Of a stretch of DNA of 64,000 nucleotides, positions 8,688 to 17,686 are shown in pieces (within the stretch, counting starts at the first letter, position 1; each line of letters starts with the position of its first letter). The position numbers and the translations under genes were made by a program. The notes under the pieces were generated by a model, which was given only the letters and a program-made list of their open reading frames with translations, did no database searches and was not told the origin of the DNA. This DNA is from SIG447 sp045577075 (GTDB lineage: Bacteria > Bacillota > Clostridia > UMGS1883 > UMGS1540): positions 86,972 through 150,971 of the forward strand of contig JAZNHR010000025.1 of the NCBI GenBank assembly GCA_045577075.1. Direction: 5' to 3'.

Positions 8688-10757
8688 TTATTTCTCCTTT
8701 GTTTTGCCGCATTCGCGGTTCGAACATACGGCAGTGGTGGTGCGTCCCCGTTTTTTGGAGACCATGGGACTGCCACATTTGTCGCAAAGGGTGCCGGTGG
8801 GCATATCCCATAAAATCACGCCGCACTTTTCGCTGTTTTCGCAGGCATAGAAGGTTCTGCCTTTTTTCGAACGGCGCTCCAGCACCTTACCGCCGCATTT
8901 CGGACAGGGGACACCAATGTCATTGACAATGGGCTTTGCGTTTCGACATTCTGGAAAACCGGGGCAAGCCAAAAATTTCCCAAACCGTCCCATTTTGTAT
9001 ACCATATTCCGGCCGCATTTTTCGCAAATCACATCCGAAACCTCGTCCTGCAAAGACACTTTTCCAATGGCGGCATCTGCTTTTTCCAGCGTTTCGGCAA
9101 AGGGTGTGTAGAATTCCCGAAGCAGCTCTACCCAGTTTTCCGTGCCTTCTTCTACGCGGTCAAGCTTTTCTTCCATATCTGCGGTAAATTCTACATTGAT
9201 AAGATTTCCAAAGTGCTCGGTCATCAAATCCGTCGTAACATACCCGAGCTCTGTGGGCATAAACAGCTTCTTTTCGCGGACAACATAGCCACGGTTTAAA
9301 ATCGTGGAAATAGTGGGCGCGTAGGTACTCGGCCGCCCGATGCCCTTTTCTTCCATAGCACGAATCAGCGCCCCTTCAGTATATCGGGAGGGGGGCTCGG
9401 TGAAGTTTTGCTGTTTTTCCAGCTTTTTTAGAGACAGCACGTCATCTTTTCGAAGGGTGAGCATATCCGCCGCTTCGTCCTCATTTTCCGTTTCCGTAGC
9501 GTACACCGATTCAAAACCGGCAAATTTTACTTTCGCAAAGGAGGCTTTAAAGAGGTATGCTCCGGCCGTAAGCTCTGCCGCAAGGGTGCTGTAAATGGCA
9601 TCGGTCATCTGGCTTGCCATAAAACGCTCCCAAATGAGCTTATACAGTTTATATTGGTCAGCCGGAAGCGTTTTCTTTGCAAGTTCCGGCGTGATTTCTA
9701 TGTTTGTGGGGCGAATCGCTTCGTGGGCATCCTGCGCCGCCGCCCGGGACTTATAAAATCGGGGTTTAGAAGGTGCAAATTCCGTGCCGTAGCGCGCTTT
9801 AATATAGGAAAGAGCGGCCGCGGAGGCTTCTGCGGAAATACGAAGGGAGTCGGTACGCATATAGGTGATAAGACCCAAAGTGCCATACCCTTCAATTTCT
9901 ACACCTTCATACAAAATCTGTGCGGCGGACATGGTTTTTCGGGAGGTAAACCCAAGGCGTCTTGCCGCTTCCTGTTGCATGGTGCTTGTGGTAAAGGGGG
10001 GCGCCGGAGATTTTTTGCGCTCGTCATATTTGGCACCGCTTACCACAAAGTCGGAACTCTGCAGCTCTGTAAAAATGGCTTCGGCGGTCTTGCCGTCGGC
10101 GATTGTCATTTTCTTGCCGTTTTTGCCGTGGAACTTTGCTTTAAAGGTATGCCCGTCCTTGCATTTTAAAAGGGCGGTAATGTTCCAGTATTCATCCGGC
10201 ACAAACCGGTCAATTTCCCGTTCGCGCTCGACGACAAGGCGCGTAACCACAGACTGTACGCGCCCTGCGCTAAGCCCTTTCTTGACTTTGCGCCAAAGAA
10301 GGGGACTTAATTTATAACCTACAATGCGGTCAACGGCGCGGCGCGCCTGTTGGGCGTCCACAAGGTCCAGGTTTATGGGGCGAGGCTCTTTGACCGCCGC
10401 CTTTAAAACATTCTTCGTGATTTCATTAAATGTAACACGGCAATCCGAGGCAGGGTCAAGCCCGAGAATCTGGGCAAGGTGCCAGGAAATTGCTTCCCCT
10501 TCGCGGTCAGGGTCAGTTGCGAGAAATACGCGGTCTGCCGCCTTAGCTTCCTTTTTTAAAGTCGCCAGCAAATCGCCTTTGCCGCGAATGGTAATATACT
10601 TCGGCTCAAAGTTATGCTCCACATCAATACCGAGCTGACTTTTCGGTAAATCCCGAAGATGCCCGAAGGACGCAACCACGCTGTAGTCCCGTCCTAAATA
10701 TTTTTTAATCGTCTTTGCTTTCGCAGGAGACTCTACAATAATTAAATTCTTTGCCAT
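8688..10757 (-). CDS. topA: DNA topoisomerase I
   Basis: A 689-residue type IA topoisomerase that relaxes negative supercoils. Toprim domain at the start (LIIVESPAKAKTIKKYLG; acidic triad in LATDPDREGEA near residues 80-89), active-site Tyr299 in LITYMRTDS, and three C-terminal zinc ribbons with CxxC...C(x4-5)C patterns (CEKC...CPGFPEC, CPKC...CENSEKC, CDKC...CSNREC). I use ATG 10757 because the SD AAGGAA leaves only about one base before the ATG two codons upstream. trmFO follows by 1 base. The usual upstream partner dprA is absent; uvrC precedes it instead. Confidence 0.95.
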   Translation of the reverse strand: MAKNLIIVESPAKAKTIKKYLGRDYSVVASFGHLRDLPKSQLGIDVEHNFEPKYITIRGKGDLLATLKKEAKAADRVFLATDPDREGEAISWHLAQILGLDPASDCRVTFNEITKNVLKAAVKEPRPINLDLVDAQQARRAVDRIVGYKLSPLLWRKVKKGLSAGRVQSVVTRLVVEREREIDRFVPDEYWNITALLKCKDGHTFKAKFHGKNGKKMTIADGKTAEAIFTELQSSDFVVSGAKYDERKKSPAPPFTTSTMQQEAARRLGFTSRKTMSAAQILYEGVEIEGYGTLGLITYMRTDSLRISAEASAAALSYIKARYGTEFAPSKPRFYKSRAAAQDAHEAIRPTNIEITPELAKKTLPADQYKLYKLIWERFMASQMTDAIYSTLAAELTAGAYLFKASFAKVKFAGFESVYATETENEDEAADMLTLRKDDVLSLKKLEKQQNFTEPPSRYTEGALIRAMEEKGIGRPSTYAPTISTILNRGYVVREKKLFMPTELGYVTTDLMTEHFGNLINVEFTADMEEKLDRVEEGTENWVELLREFYTPFAETLEKADAAIGKVSLQDEVSDVICEKCGRNMVYKMGRFGKFLACPGFPECRNAKPIVNDIGVPCPKCGGKVLERRSKKGRTFYACENSEKCGVILWDMPTGTLCDKCGSPMVSKKRGRTTTAVCSNRECGKTKEK

Positions 10758-10786
10758 GACCATTTCCTTTCTGCGTTGTTCTTTTT

Positions 10787-10816
10787 ACAGTATCACAGAT
10801 GTAGTCCCTTTGTAAA
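10787..10816 (-). promoter_or_regulatory. Candidate promoter of topA-trmFO
   Basis: TTTACA (10811-10816) and TACTGT (10787-10792) on the minus strand, 18-base spacer, about 30 bases upstream of topA. The -10 is imperfect. Confidence 0.45.
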
Positions 10817-10823
10817 GAGTTTT

Positions 10824-12653
10824 TTAAATATTTTTCGTTTTATCCTGAAAATAGGCGTAAATATTTTCCGCGGTCCGGCGGTCTATGCCGGGTGTGGCGG
10901 CAAGTTCGTCGCAGGTAGCCGTCTTTATGGCAGAAATCGATTTGAAATGTGTCAGTAGTGCCTTCTTTTTCACAGGGCCTACGCCCTTTATGCCGTCCAG
11001 CTCTCCGGAAAAGGTTTTCCGCTTTCGCAGTTTTTTGTGGTAGGTAATCGCAAACCGATGTGCCTCGTCCTGCACTAAGGTTACTAGGCGAAACGCGGCA
11101 GAACCGGGGGCGAGACTTACCTCCCCGTCCGTGCGGACAAGTCCTCGCGTGCGGTGCCTGTCATCCTTGACCATGCCGAGGACGGGCACAGAAATGGCGA
11201 GCCGCTCGAGCACTTCTTCCGCGGCGTGTACATGCCCTAAGCCGCCGTCCACCAAAATTAAATCGGGCATGGCGGCGAAGTTCCCGTCCGCATCATGATA
11301 GCGGATGAAACGGCGGGAGAGGACTTCCTTCATACAATCATAGTCATTCGAGCCGATAATATACTTGATTTTAAATCGTTTATACTCGGAAGGGGCTTTC
11401 TTCCCGTTTAGAAAGACAATCATGGAGCCTACGTTTTCGCTGCCGCCGGTGTTGGAAATATCATACGCTTCTATACGATAGGGTGGCTCGTCCATGCCGA
11501 TTTCATGTGCAAGCTCGGAAAGTGCCTTATCCCGATTTGTACGGCGCAGAACATCCAGCTTGAAGTTTTCTAAGGTGTGATTTGCATTTTTCGTCGCCAT
11601 ATCACAGAGCTTTCGCATTTCACCACGCTGTGGATGGTGGAGAAGTACGCGCTTTTGTCGTTTTTCTGACAGAAAGGAAGCGAGTATTTCTGCATCGGGC
11701 AGGGGAAGCGCCGTGTAAATTTGGGGCGGAATTTCCACGTCCATACTGTAATACGCCTGGACAAAATCGGCAAGCGTTTCTGCCTCGCCCCCATAGAGTC
11801 TGCCGCTTTCGCGATACAGTTTACTTCCTAAAAGCTTACCGCCGCGAATGAAAAACACGGCAAAGGTGGCAAGGTCCTCGGAAAGAGCAAGGGAAAAAAT
11901 GTCCACATCCTTCTGGCTGCTGATAACCTTTTGGTCGCGGGAGATACGGCGAATGCCGTCAATTTTATCCCGATAGGCAGCGGCGACCTCAAATTCGAGC
12001 CGACCGGATGCCTCCTCCATTTTTTCTTCTAAATCGCGGATGAGCCGTGCGTGGTCTCCGTTTAAAAATCGGGCAACTTCCGCAAACGTTTTTTGGTATT
12101 CCTCTGCCGGGATTTGTCCGGTGCACGGGGCGCTACAGCGGCGCATGGCGTGATATAAACACGGCCGCGTGCGTCCAAACTCTGCCGGAAAACGCTTGTT
12201 GCAGTGCTGCACCCTAAAAATCCGCCGAATCACATCCAGCGTTTCGTATACGACGGCACTCGAGGGGTACGGGCCGAAATACTGCCCGTCATCGCTTTTC
12301 TTTCGGGCAAGGGAAATGCGAGGGTACGCTTCATTTGAAATTTTAATAAACGGATAGCCCTTATCGTCCTTTAAAAGAATATTATACCGTGGCTTGTGCT
12401 TTTTGATAAGCGTACTTTCAAGGCAGAGCGCTTCAAATTCCGTGTCTGTTAAGATATATTCAAAGTCCTCAATTTTTTCAATCATGGCCGCTACTTTCGG
12501 CGCATGGGAAGTGCCGTGAAAATACTGGCGGACGCGGTTTTTTAAAATTTTCGCCTTGCCCACATAAATAATGTGCCCCGTACTGTCACGCATAATATAG
12601 ACGCCGGGGGAAGAGGGCAAAGTTTTCAGTTTTTCAGTAATGATTTCATTCAT
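10824..12653 (-). CDS. uvrC: Excinuclease ABC subunit C
   Basis: A 609-residue UvrC, the dual-incision nuclease of nucleotide excision repair acting with UvrA and UvrB. Order of domains: GIY-YIG nuclease near residues 16-33 (GVYIMRDSTGHIIYVGKA) up to about 100, UVR motif near 200-235, RNase H-like C-terminal nuclease (YDISNTGGSENVGSMIVFLNGK and ILVDGGLGHVHAAEEVL), and a tandem helix-hairpin-helix tail (LDGIKGVGPVKKKALL, LAATPGIDRRTAENIY). Start is placed at ATG 12653, giving the usual MNEIITEKLKTLP opening; no convincing SD precedes it, and a TTG nine codons earlier is possible. A weak promoter candidate (TTGTAT / CATACT) lies at 12723-12752. Confidence 0.93.
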   Translation of the reverse strand: MNEIITEKLKTLPSSPGVYIMRDSTGHIIYVGKAKILKNRVRQYFHGTSHAPKVAAMIEKIEDFEYILTDTEFEALCLESTLIKKHKPRYNILLKDDKGYPFIKISNEAYPRISLARKKSDDGQYFGPYPSSAVVYETLDVIRRIFRVQHCNKRFPAEFGRTRPCLYHAMRRCSAPCTGQIPAEEYQKTFAEVARFLNGDHARLIRDLEEKMEEASGRLEFEVAAAYRDKIDGIRRISRDQKVISSQKDVDIFSLALSEDLATFAVFFIRGGKLLGSKLYRESGRLYGGEAETLADFVQAYYSMDVEIPPQIYTALPLPDAEILASFLSEKRQKRVLLHHPQRGEMRKLCDMATKNANHTLENFKLDVLRRTNRDKALSELAHEIGMDEPPYRIEAYDISNTGGSENVGSMIVFLNGKKAPSEYKRFKIKYIIGSNDYDCMKEVLSRRFIRYHDADGNFAAMPDLILVDGGLGHVHAAEEVLERLAISVPVLGMVKDDRHRTRGLVRTDGEVSLAPGSAAFRLVTLVQDEAHRFAITYHKKLRKRKTFSGELDGIKGVGPVKKKALLTHFKSISAIKTATCDELAATPGIDRRTAENIYAYFQDKTKNI

Positions 12654-12767
12654 AAATTCAAAAACGGCTGCGGCGCACAAGGCACCGGCTTTGCCCCTTT
12701 ACAGCTTTATTTTTCCATGGGCAGTATGCCCGTATCCGAAGAGAAAATACAAAAGAATTTACAAGTG

Positions 12768-12790
12768 AAAAAACAGCCTCATAGAGGCTG
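12768..12790 (-). terminator. Intrinsic terminator of the HPr gene
   Basis: Minus-strand stem CAGCCTC / GAGGCTG (3-base loop) followed by six T residues (A-run 12768-12773 on the plus strand), 16 bases after the HPr stop. Confidence 0.85.
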
Positions 12791-12805
12791 CTTAAAAGTC
12801 ATATT

Positions 12806-13069
12806 TTATTCGCACACAGTATCGCTGATGAGCGTGCAAAGTGCTGTGATTGCATCACTTTCATCCGCGCCGTCGGCTGACAGGAGAATTTCCGTCCCGC
12901 GTGTAATGCCGAGGGATAAAATCCCTAAAAGACTTTTGGCATTGACGCGACGGGAATCTTTTTCCACCCAAATAGCGGCCTTGAATTCATTGGCCTTTTG
13001 TATAAATAATGTAGCTGCCTTGGCGTGAAGGCCAACCTGATTCAGTACAACGATGCTTTTAGATACCAT
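12806..13069 (-). CDS. HPr family phosphocarrier protein
   Basis: An 87-residue HPr-fold protein. His15 lies in VGLHAKAAT, equivalent to the PEP-dependent phosphorylation site of PTS HPr, and Ser46 in NAKSLLGILSLG matches the HPr kinase site, so both regulatory residues are kept. The normally invariant Arg17-Pro18 after the histidine reads Lys17-Ala18. It could serve as PTS carrier, as a Crh-like regulator of catabolite repression through Ser46, or both; no other PTS genes are in the window. It is a single-gene unit with promoter at 13119-13148 and terminator at 12768-12790. GGGAG sits 11 bases from the ATG. Confidence 0.88.
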   Translation of the reverse strand: MVSKSIVVLNQVGLHAKAATLFIQKANEFKAAIWVEKDSRRVNAKSLLGILSLGITRGTEILLSADGADESDAITALCTLISDTVCE

Positions 13070-13118
13070 AAATTTTACGCTCCCTTAGGCCAAAATTCAA
13101 TGTGTGCCCTTTTCTGTT

Positions 13119-13148
13119 AGTATACCACAAAGAAAGCAAAAGAGTCAA
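13119..13148 (-). promoter_or_regulatory. Promoter of the HPr gene
   Basis: TTGACT (13143-13148) and TATACT (13119-13124) on the minus strand, 18-base spacer, about 50 bases upstream of the HPr start. Confidence 0.7.
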
Positions 13149-13196
13149 GCCCTGAGGCGTTTTTTTGCTTTCCTGTTTTTAGTATGCAAAAATTTT

Positions 13197-13229
13197 AAAA
13201 AAGTCACAACCGGGCGGCTGTTGCCGCCC
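13197..13229 (-). terminator. Probable terminator of rpmF
   Basis: Minus-strand stem GGGCGGC / GCCGCCC (13212-13229) just after the rpmF stop, but the six-T run (13197-13202) lies 9 bases away, so termination efficiency is uncertain. Confidence 0.5.
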
Positions 13230-13241
13230 AGAGTAAAAGAC

Positions 13242-13421
13242 TTATTCAGATACCTTTACTACTTCTCTGTTCTTATAGTAGCCGCAGGCACTGCAAATCC
13301 GATGGGGACGAATGAGAGCTTTGCACTTGGGGCATTCAACCATGCCGGGTACAGAAAGTTTGTACGTTGCACGTCTCTTATCACGTCTTGCCTTAGATAT
13401 TTTATTCTTCGGTACTGCCAT
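13242..13421 (-). CDS. rpmF: 50S ribosomal protein L32
   Basis: A 59-residue L32 of the large ribosomal subunit. The start MAVPKNKISKARRDKRRAT is canonical and the C-terminal half has a zinc ribbon CPKC...CSAC (C+ type, zinc-dependent). ATG 13421 is preceded by GAGGTG at 6 bases; an ATG three codons earlier has no site of its own. It has its own strong promoter (13482-13510) rather than following a DUF177/YceD gene as it does in many Bacillota. Confidence 0.95.
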   Translation of the reverse strand: MAVPKNKISKARRDKRRATYKLSVPGMVECPKCKALIRPHRICSACGYYKNREVVKVSE

Positions 13422-13481
13422 CTTCCACACCTCATCTTTCCGGAATCCAAACTTCTACGTTTAATAGTAGTAACACACGAT

Positions 13482-13510
13482 ATTATACAGCCTTTTGCAT
13501 CTTTTGTCAA
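13482..13510 (-). promoter_or_regulatory. Strong promoter of rpmF
   Basis: Consensus TTGACA (13505-13510) and TATAAT (13482-13487) on the minus strand with a 17-base spacer, in the gap between purM and rpmF. Confidence 0.85.
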
Positions 13511-13554
13511 GAAGTTTTTGCAAAAATTCTGTTTTTCGGGGAAAATATGGTTTT

Positions 13555-14595
13555 TTAGAGAATACGGACGCCTTCTGTACCGCGTTCCACCACGCCGATT
13601 TTGTAAACGGTTTCGCCTGCAGCCTCCAAAATTGCTTTTGCTTCTTCCGCCTTGTCAGCACTTACGGCAACAATCATGCCAATACCCATATTGAAGGTGT
13701 TGTACATTTCCTTTGCAGGAATATTCCCCGTCTTTTGCATCAGTTCAAAAATGGGGGGCAGGGGGTAGGAGGCGGTGTCAATCACAGCGGTCATACCTTC
13801 ACGCATCATGCGCGGCACGTTTTCGATAAAGCCGCCGCCTGTAATGTGGCTGATGGCCTTGATTTCCACTTTTTCCATAAGGGAAAGAATGGCTTTTACA
13901 TAAATTCTTGTGGGTGCCAAAAGTGCTTCGCCCAAAGTCGTGCCAAGGGATTCTATGTATTCACCCAGGGCTTGTCCCTTGTTGATGTTAAAAAGCTTAC
14001 GAACGAGGGAAAAACCGTTGCTGTGTACGCCCGAAGAAGCGAGGCCGAGCAGTACATCGCCTTCCGAAAGCTTTGTGCCGTCAATAATTTTCTTCTTATC
14101 GACAATCCCTACCGCAAAACCGGCAAGGTCATATTCGTCTTCCGGATAAAAACCGGGCATTTCAGCCGTTTCGCCGCCGATTAAAGCACAGCCGGACTGT
14201 ACACAGCCGTCAGCTACACCTTTTACAATGGAAGCAACCTTTTCGGGCTCATTTTTGCCTACGGCAACATAGTCAAGGAAAAACAGGGGACGAGCGCCGC
14301 TGCAAACGATATCGTTTACACACATGGCAACACAGTCCTGCCCGACAGTATCATGCTTGTCCATCAAAAAAGCAAGCTTTAATTTTGTACCTACACCGTC
14401 CGTGCCGGAAACGAGCACAGGCTCCTCCATACCGGCAAGGTTGGGGGCAAAAAGGCCGCCGAAACCGCCGATGGGGGAAAGCACCCCGTCTGTTGTTGTT
14501 CTTTTTACGTGTTCCTTCATAAGGCGTACTGCCTCGTATCCGGCCTCAATATTTACGCCGGCTGCGCTGTATGCGCTGTTTGCACTCTTAGTCAT
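13555..14595 (-). CDS. purM: Phosphoribosylformylglycinamidine cyclo-ligase
   Basis: A 346-residue AIR synthetase closing the imidazole ring in step five of purine synthesis (FGAM plus ATP to AIR). The PurM signature is clear: YSAAGVNIEAG near the start, SGTDGVGTKLKLA, DCVAMCVNDIVCSGARPLFFLDY and the GGGFIENVPR segment. ATG 14595 has AGGAG 11 bases upstream and overlaps the end of purF by 8 bases, so the pair is translationally coupled. The gene ends without an obvious terminator. Confidence 0.95.
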   Translation of the reverse strand: MTKSANSAYSAAGVNIEAGYEAVRLMKEHVKRTTTDGVLSPIGGFGGLFAPNLAGMEEPVLVSGTDGVGTKLKLAFLMDKHDTVGQDCVAMCVNDIVCSGARPLFFLDYVAVGKNEPEKVASIVKGVADGCVQSGCALIGGETAEMPGFYPEDEYDLAGFAVGIVDKKKIIDGTKLSEGDVLLGLASSGVHSNGFSLVRKLFNINKGQALGEYIESLGTTLGEALLAPTRIYVKAILSLMEKVEIKAISHITGGGFIENVPRMMREGMTAVIDTASYPLPPIFELMQKTGNIPAKEMYNTFNMGIGMIVAVSADKAEEAKAILEAAGETVYKIGVVERGTEGVRIL

Positions 14596-16012
14596 TTTCT
14601 CCGAATCTCCTTTCTTGGAATGAGCGAAGCTCACGGTTTTCCGGGATTTCTATATCGTATTTGCCGGTAAAGCACGCATTACAAAAGCCGCGTGTTCTGC
14701 CGGGAACGATTGATTTTAAATCTTCAATACGCAGGAAGGAAAGGGAGTCTGCACCGAATTTTTCACGCATTTCCTCGACAGAATATTTGTACCCAATCAG
14801 TTCTTCCTTTGTAGGAACGTCTGTGCCAAAATAACAGGGCCAGAGGAAGAGAGGCGAGGAAATCCGCATATGTACTTCCGTGGCACCTGCCTTTTTCAGC
14901 ATCATAATCAGCTTGCGGCAGGTTGTACCGCGAACGATGGAGTCATCTACAATGACGACGCGCTTGCCCCGAATGGTGGAAGCCAGTACGTTGAGCTTTA
15001 TGTCCACGCTTTCTTCACGCATTTTCTGGGAGGGCTGAATAAATGTTCTGCCGATGTAGCGGTTTTTGATAAGCCCCGTACCGTAGGGAATACCGCTTTC
15101 CTCGGCATACCCGATGGCGGCACAGATACCGGAGTCCGGCACGCCGATGACAATGTCGGCATCTACGGGGTCAGCTTTCGCAAGAGCACGGCCTGCCGCA
15201 ACACGGGCTTCATATACGCTTGTCCCTTCAATAACGCTGTCAGGACGGGCAAAATAAATATATTCAAAGATACAGAGGGCGCTTTTGTCGGTGCAGTTGT
15301 CGCGGATAGATCGAAGTCCGTTTTCATCTGCAACCACAACTTCACCCGGTTCGATATCCCGCACAAACTCTGCGCCGATAGCATCCAGCGCACAGCTTTC
15401 CGAAGCAAAGATGTAGCTGTTTTGCTTTTTGCCGATACAAAGGGGACGGTAGCCGAGGGGGTCACGGGCGGCAATCAGCTTTCTCGGGCTCATCACGAGC
15501 ATAGAATACCCACCCTTTAATGTGCGAATAACACGGACGAGGGCGTCCTCAATAGAATGGGTTTTGACTCTTTCCCGTGCCAGAAGATAGTTGATAATTT
15601 CCGTATCACTTGTCGTCTGGAAAATGGCGCCGTCGGACTCAAGGCGTGCACGCTCTCCCACGGAGTCCGCAAGGCTGCCGTTGTAGGCGGTGGCAAGCGT
15701 TCCTTTTTTATAACGGGTAACGAGAGGCTGCGCATCTTCGCGGACCTTGTCGGAAGCGGAATAACGCACATGCCCAATGGCGGCATGTCCTTTTAAGTGA
15801 CTTAAAACAACTTCATTAAATACGTCCGGCACAAGACCGCTGTCTTTGTGGTAAATGATAACACCGTCATCATTTACCGCAATACCGGCACTTTCCTGGC
15901 CGCGGTGCTGCAGGGCGTAAAGGGCATAGTACGTCAGGTGTGCGCAGTCAAATCCATCGTTATCCCAAATACCGAACAGACCGCATTCTTCATGCAATTT
16001 TGTGTCTTTCAT
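14588..16012 (-). CDS. purF: Amidophosphoribosyltransferase
   Basis: A 474-residue PurF, the committing step of purine synthesis (PRPP plus glutamine to phosphoribosylamine). Cys10 (HEECGLFGI) becomes the N-terminal catalytic nucleophile after removal of a nine-residue propeptide, as in Bacillus PurF. The glutaminase domain (ALQHRGQESAGIA) is followed by the PRT domain with PRPP loop VVIVDDSIVRGTT, and the C-terminal CNACFTGKY carries cysteines typical of the 4Fe-4S-containing type, which is oxygen-sensitive. It lies 17 bases after purE and overlaps purM. Confidence 0.95.
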   Translation of the reverse strand: MKDTKLHEECGLFGIWDNDGFDCAHLTYYALYALQHRGQESAGIAVNDDGVIIYHKDSGLVPDVFNEVVLSHLKGHAAIGHVRYSASDKVREDAQPLVTRYKKGTLATAYNGSLADSVGERARLESDGAIFQTTSDTEIINYLLARERVKTHSIEDALVRVIRTLKGGYSMLVMSPRKLIAARDPLGYRPLCIGKKQNSYIFASESCALDAIGAEFVRDIEPGEVVVADENGLRSIRDNCTDKSALCIFEYIYFARPDSVIEGTSVYEARVAAGRALAKADPVDADIVIGVPDSGICAAIGYAEESGIPYGTGLIKNRYIGRTFIQPSQKMREESVDIKLNVLASTIRGKRVVIVDDSIVRGTTCRKLIMMLKKAGATEVHMRISSPLFLWPCYFGTDVPTKEELIGYKYSVEEMREKFGADSLSFLRIEDLKSIVPGRTRGFCNACFTGKYDIEIPENRELRSFQERRFGEND

Positions 16013-16029
16013 GGTTTCTCTCCCTTGCG

Positions 16030-16530
16030 TTATATGTTACTGAGTTCTTCCTGCAGGCGCGCGTCCTTTTCGCTGACCTCGCGCAGCATGGAAAGCTTAT
16101 GTTCTTCCAGCTTTTCTGCGACTTCCGGGCAAGAAAGCGCAATCATTTGTGCCGCCAAAATTGCGGCATTTTCGCCGCCGTCAATCGCAACGGTGGCAAC
16201 GGGAATGCCCTTGGGCATCTGGACAATGGAAAGGAGGGAATCCAGCCCGTCCATTGTAGAAGATTTAATCGGGATACCGATAACAGGCAATGTGGTAAAG
16301 GCTGCCAAAACGCCCGGAAGATGGGCGGCTTTGCCTGCGGCGCCGATAATCACGGAAAAACCGCGTTCTTTCGCGTTTTTTGCAAAGGTTGCGGCAGAAT
16401 CGGGGGTGCGGTGAGCGGAAATGACCCGCGCTTCCACTGCAATGCCGAATTCCTTCAGCCGTTTTATGCAAGGACGCAGTGCCGGCAAGTCGGAATCGCT
16501 TCCCATAATGAGTGCTACTTTTGGAGACAT
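16030..16530 (-). CDS. purE: N5-CAIR mutase
   Basis: A 166-residue class I PurE rearranging N5-carboxyaminoimidazole ribonucleotide to CAIR. Signatures: the phosphate-binding MGSDSDLPALRPC start, ISAHRTPDSAATFA, and GAAGKAAHLPGVLAAFTTLPVIGIP. Start 16530 is preferred over the ATG three codons earlier because AAAGG needs the extra spacing. No purK partner is visible, so either PurK is elsewhere or the CO2-dependent route is used. It lies just after the AEC permease gene and 17 bases before purF. Confidence 0.93.
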   Translation of the reverse strand: MSPKVALIMGSDSDLPALRPCIKRLKEFGIAVEARVISAHRTPDSAATFAKNAKERGFSVIIGAAGKAAHLPGVLAAFTTLPVIGIPIKSSTMDGLDSLLSIVQMPKGIPVATVAIDGGENAAILAAQMIALSCPEVAEKLEEHKLSMLREVSEKDARLQEELSNI

Positions 16531-16543
16531 AGTATCCATCCTT

Positions 16544-17473
16544 TCAAATTATAAAAGTGTAAACAAAGGGTAAGGTTACAAGACTGGCTGCGGTTGTAAG
16601 ACAAATTGCCGTGGCGGCATAATCCGTGTCACCGCCGCATTCCTGTGATAAAATCGCAAAAACAGACTGGCACGGCATGGCAAGCTCGATGGCGATGACC
16701 GAAACAATCAGCATATCCACCGGAAGCGAAAGCGCCGGAAGGAGCCAGTTTAAAGCATAAAATGCCCCAATGGGAACGAGGAGCATTTTGATGAGAACAA
16801 TCGTTATGGAAGAAAGCCCTGCCACGATTTCACGAAATCGAACGCCGGCCAAAGTGGCACCCAAAAAGAGCATGGATAAAACCATGGTGGTGCTACCTAT
16901 GGAGGAGGCTGCTTCGTGGAGTGCGTACGGCAGGCGCAGGGAAAATACAAACATCAGCGCGCCGATTACATAGGAAAGAGTTGCAGGGTTTAAAAGCCGG
17001 CGAAGGTCCACCTTCCCCTTGGAAGAACGGCTGAGAATTAAAACACCAATCGTCCAAGCCGTAAGGTCATTTGCAATGGAAAAGAATGCGGCATAAAAAA
17101 CCGCCTTTTCGCCCCAGATCACCTGGAGAAGCGGATAGCCTAAAAAAATTGTATTTCCAAAAGCTGTCAGGCAAGTGTGCACATCCCCCCGCTTTTTATC
17201 AAAGCGAAAGGGAATGGTTGAAAACTTTCCAAGGAGCAGTAAAACAAAAACGAATAAAAGCCCCAAAACAAAAACAGCAAGAGCTGTGTTTTGCGTCTGT
17301 ACATCCTTGGCTTGTCCGGAAAGCGTGGTAATAACAAGCAGTGGTAACGTGATGCGCGTTATAAGCTGAGAGGTGGCGTTTTTAAGACCTTTTATGTAGC
17401 CTGTTTTCTCTGCCAGAAAGCCCAGCACCATAATAATGGCAAGAAGCAAAATTTTGCTGACTACAATTTCCAA
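16544..17473 (-). CDS. AEC family (auxin efflux carrier-type) permease
   Basis: A 309-residue membrane protein with about ten hydrophobic segments and the AEC layout: N-terminal ILLLAIIMVLGFLAEKTGYI, a central hydrophilic break, and a C-terminal half with LPVDMLIVSVIAIELAMPCQS, the conserved substrate region. Bacterial members export or import organic acids such as malate and malonate; the name auxin carrier is historical. The likely start is TTG 17473, 8 bases from AAGGAA; a GTG at 17482 touches the SD. It is the first gene of a purine operon (4-13 bases before purE), driven by the promoter at 17509-17537, which makes a purine-related or one-carbon-related cargo possible but unproven. Confidence 0.8.
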   Translation of the reverse strand: MEIVVSKILLLAIIMVLGFLAEKTGYIKGLKNATSQLITRITLPLLVITTLSGQAKDVQTQNTALAVFVLGLLFVFVLLLLGKFSTIPFRFDKKRGDVHTCLTAFGNTIFLGYPLLQVIWGEKAVFYAAFFSIANDLTAWTIGVLILSRSSKGKVDLRRLLNPATLSYVIGALMFVFSLRLPYALHEAASSIGSTTMVLSMLFLGATLAGVRFREIVAGLSSITIVLIKMLLVPIGAFYALNWLLPALSLPVDMLIVSVIAIELAMPCQSVFAILSQECGGDTDYAATAICLTTAASLVTLPFVYTFII

Positions 17474-17508
17474 CGCCGCCACTTCCTTTTCTTAAAAATA
17501 CATAGTCT

Positions 17509-17537
17509 ATTATAACATACGGGATGGATTTTGTAAA
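17509..17537 (-). promoter_or_regulatory. Promoter of the AEC-purE-purF-purM operon
   Basis: TTTACA (17532-17537) and TATAAT (17509-17514) on the minus strand, 17-base spacer, leader about 35 bases, so there is no room for a purine riboswitch. Confidence 0.8.
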
Positions 17538-17686
17538 GCAAAAAGAAAAAAGAAGAAAAAATTTGTTGACAAAATCCATAAAACCGTGAATTTTGGAAAA
17601 AAGATATGGCAAAGCTGACAAAAGAGAGGCATATTTTATCGGGACAGACCATAGGTATAGAAAAAACAGTTTGCGCGGAGGCGGAA

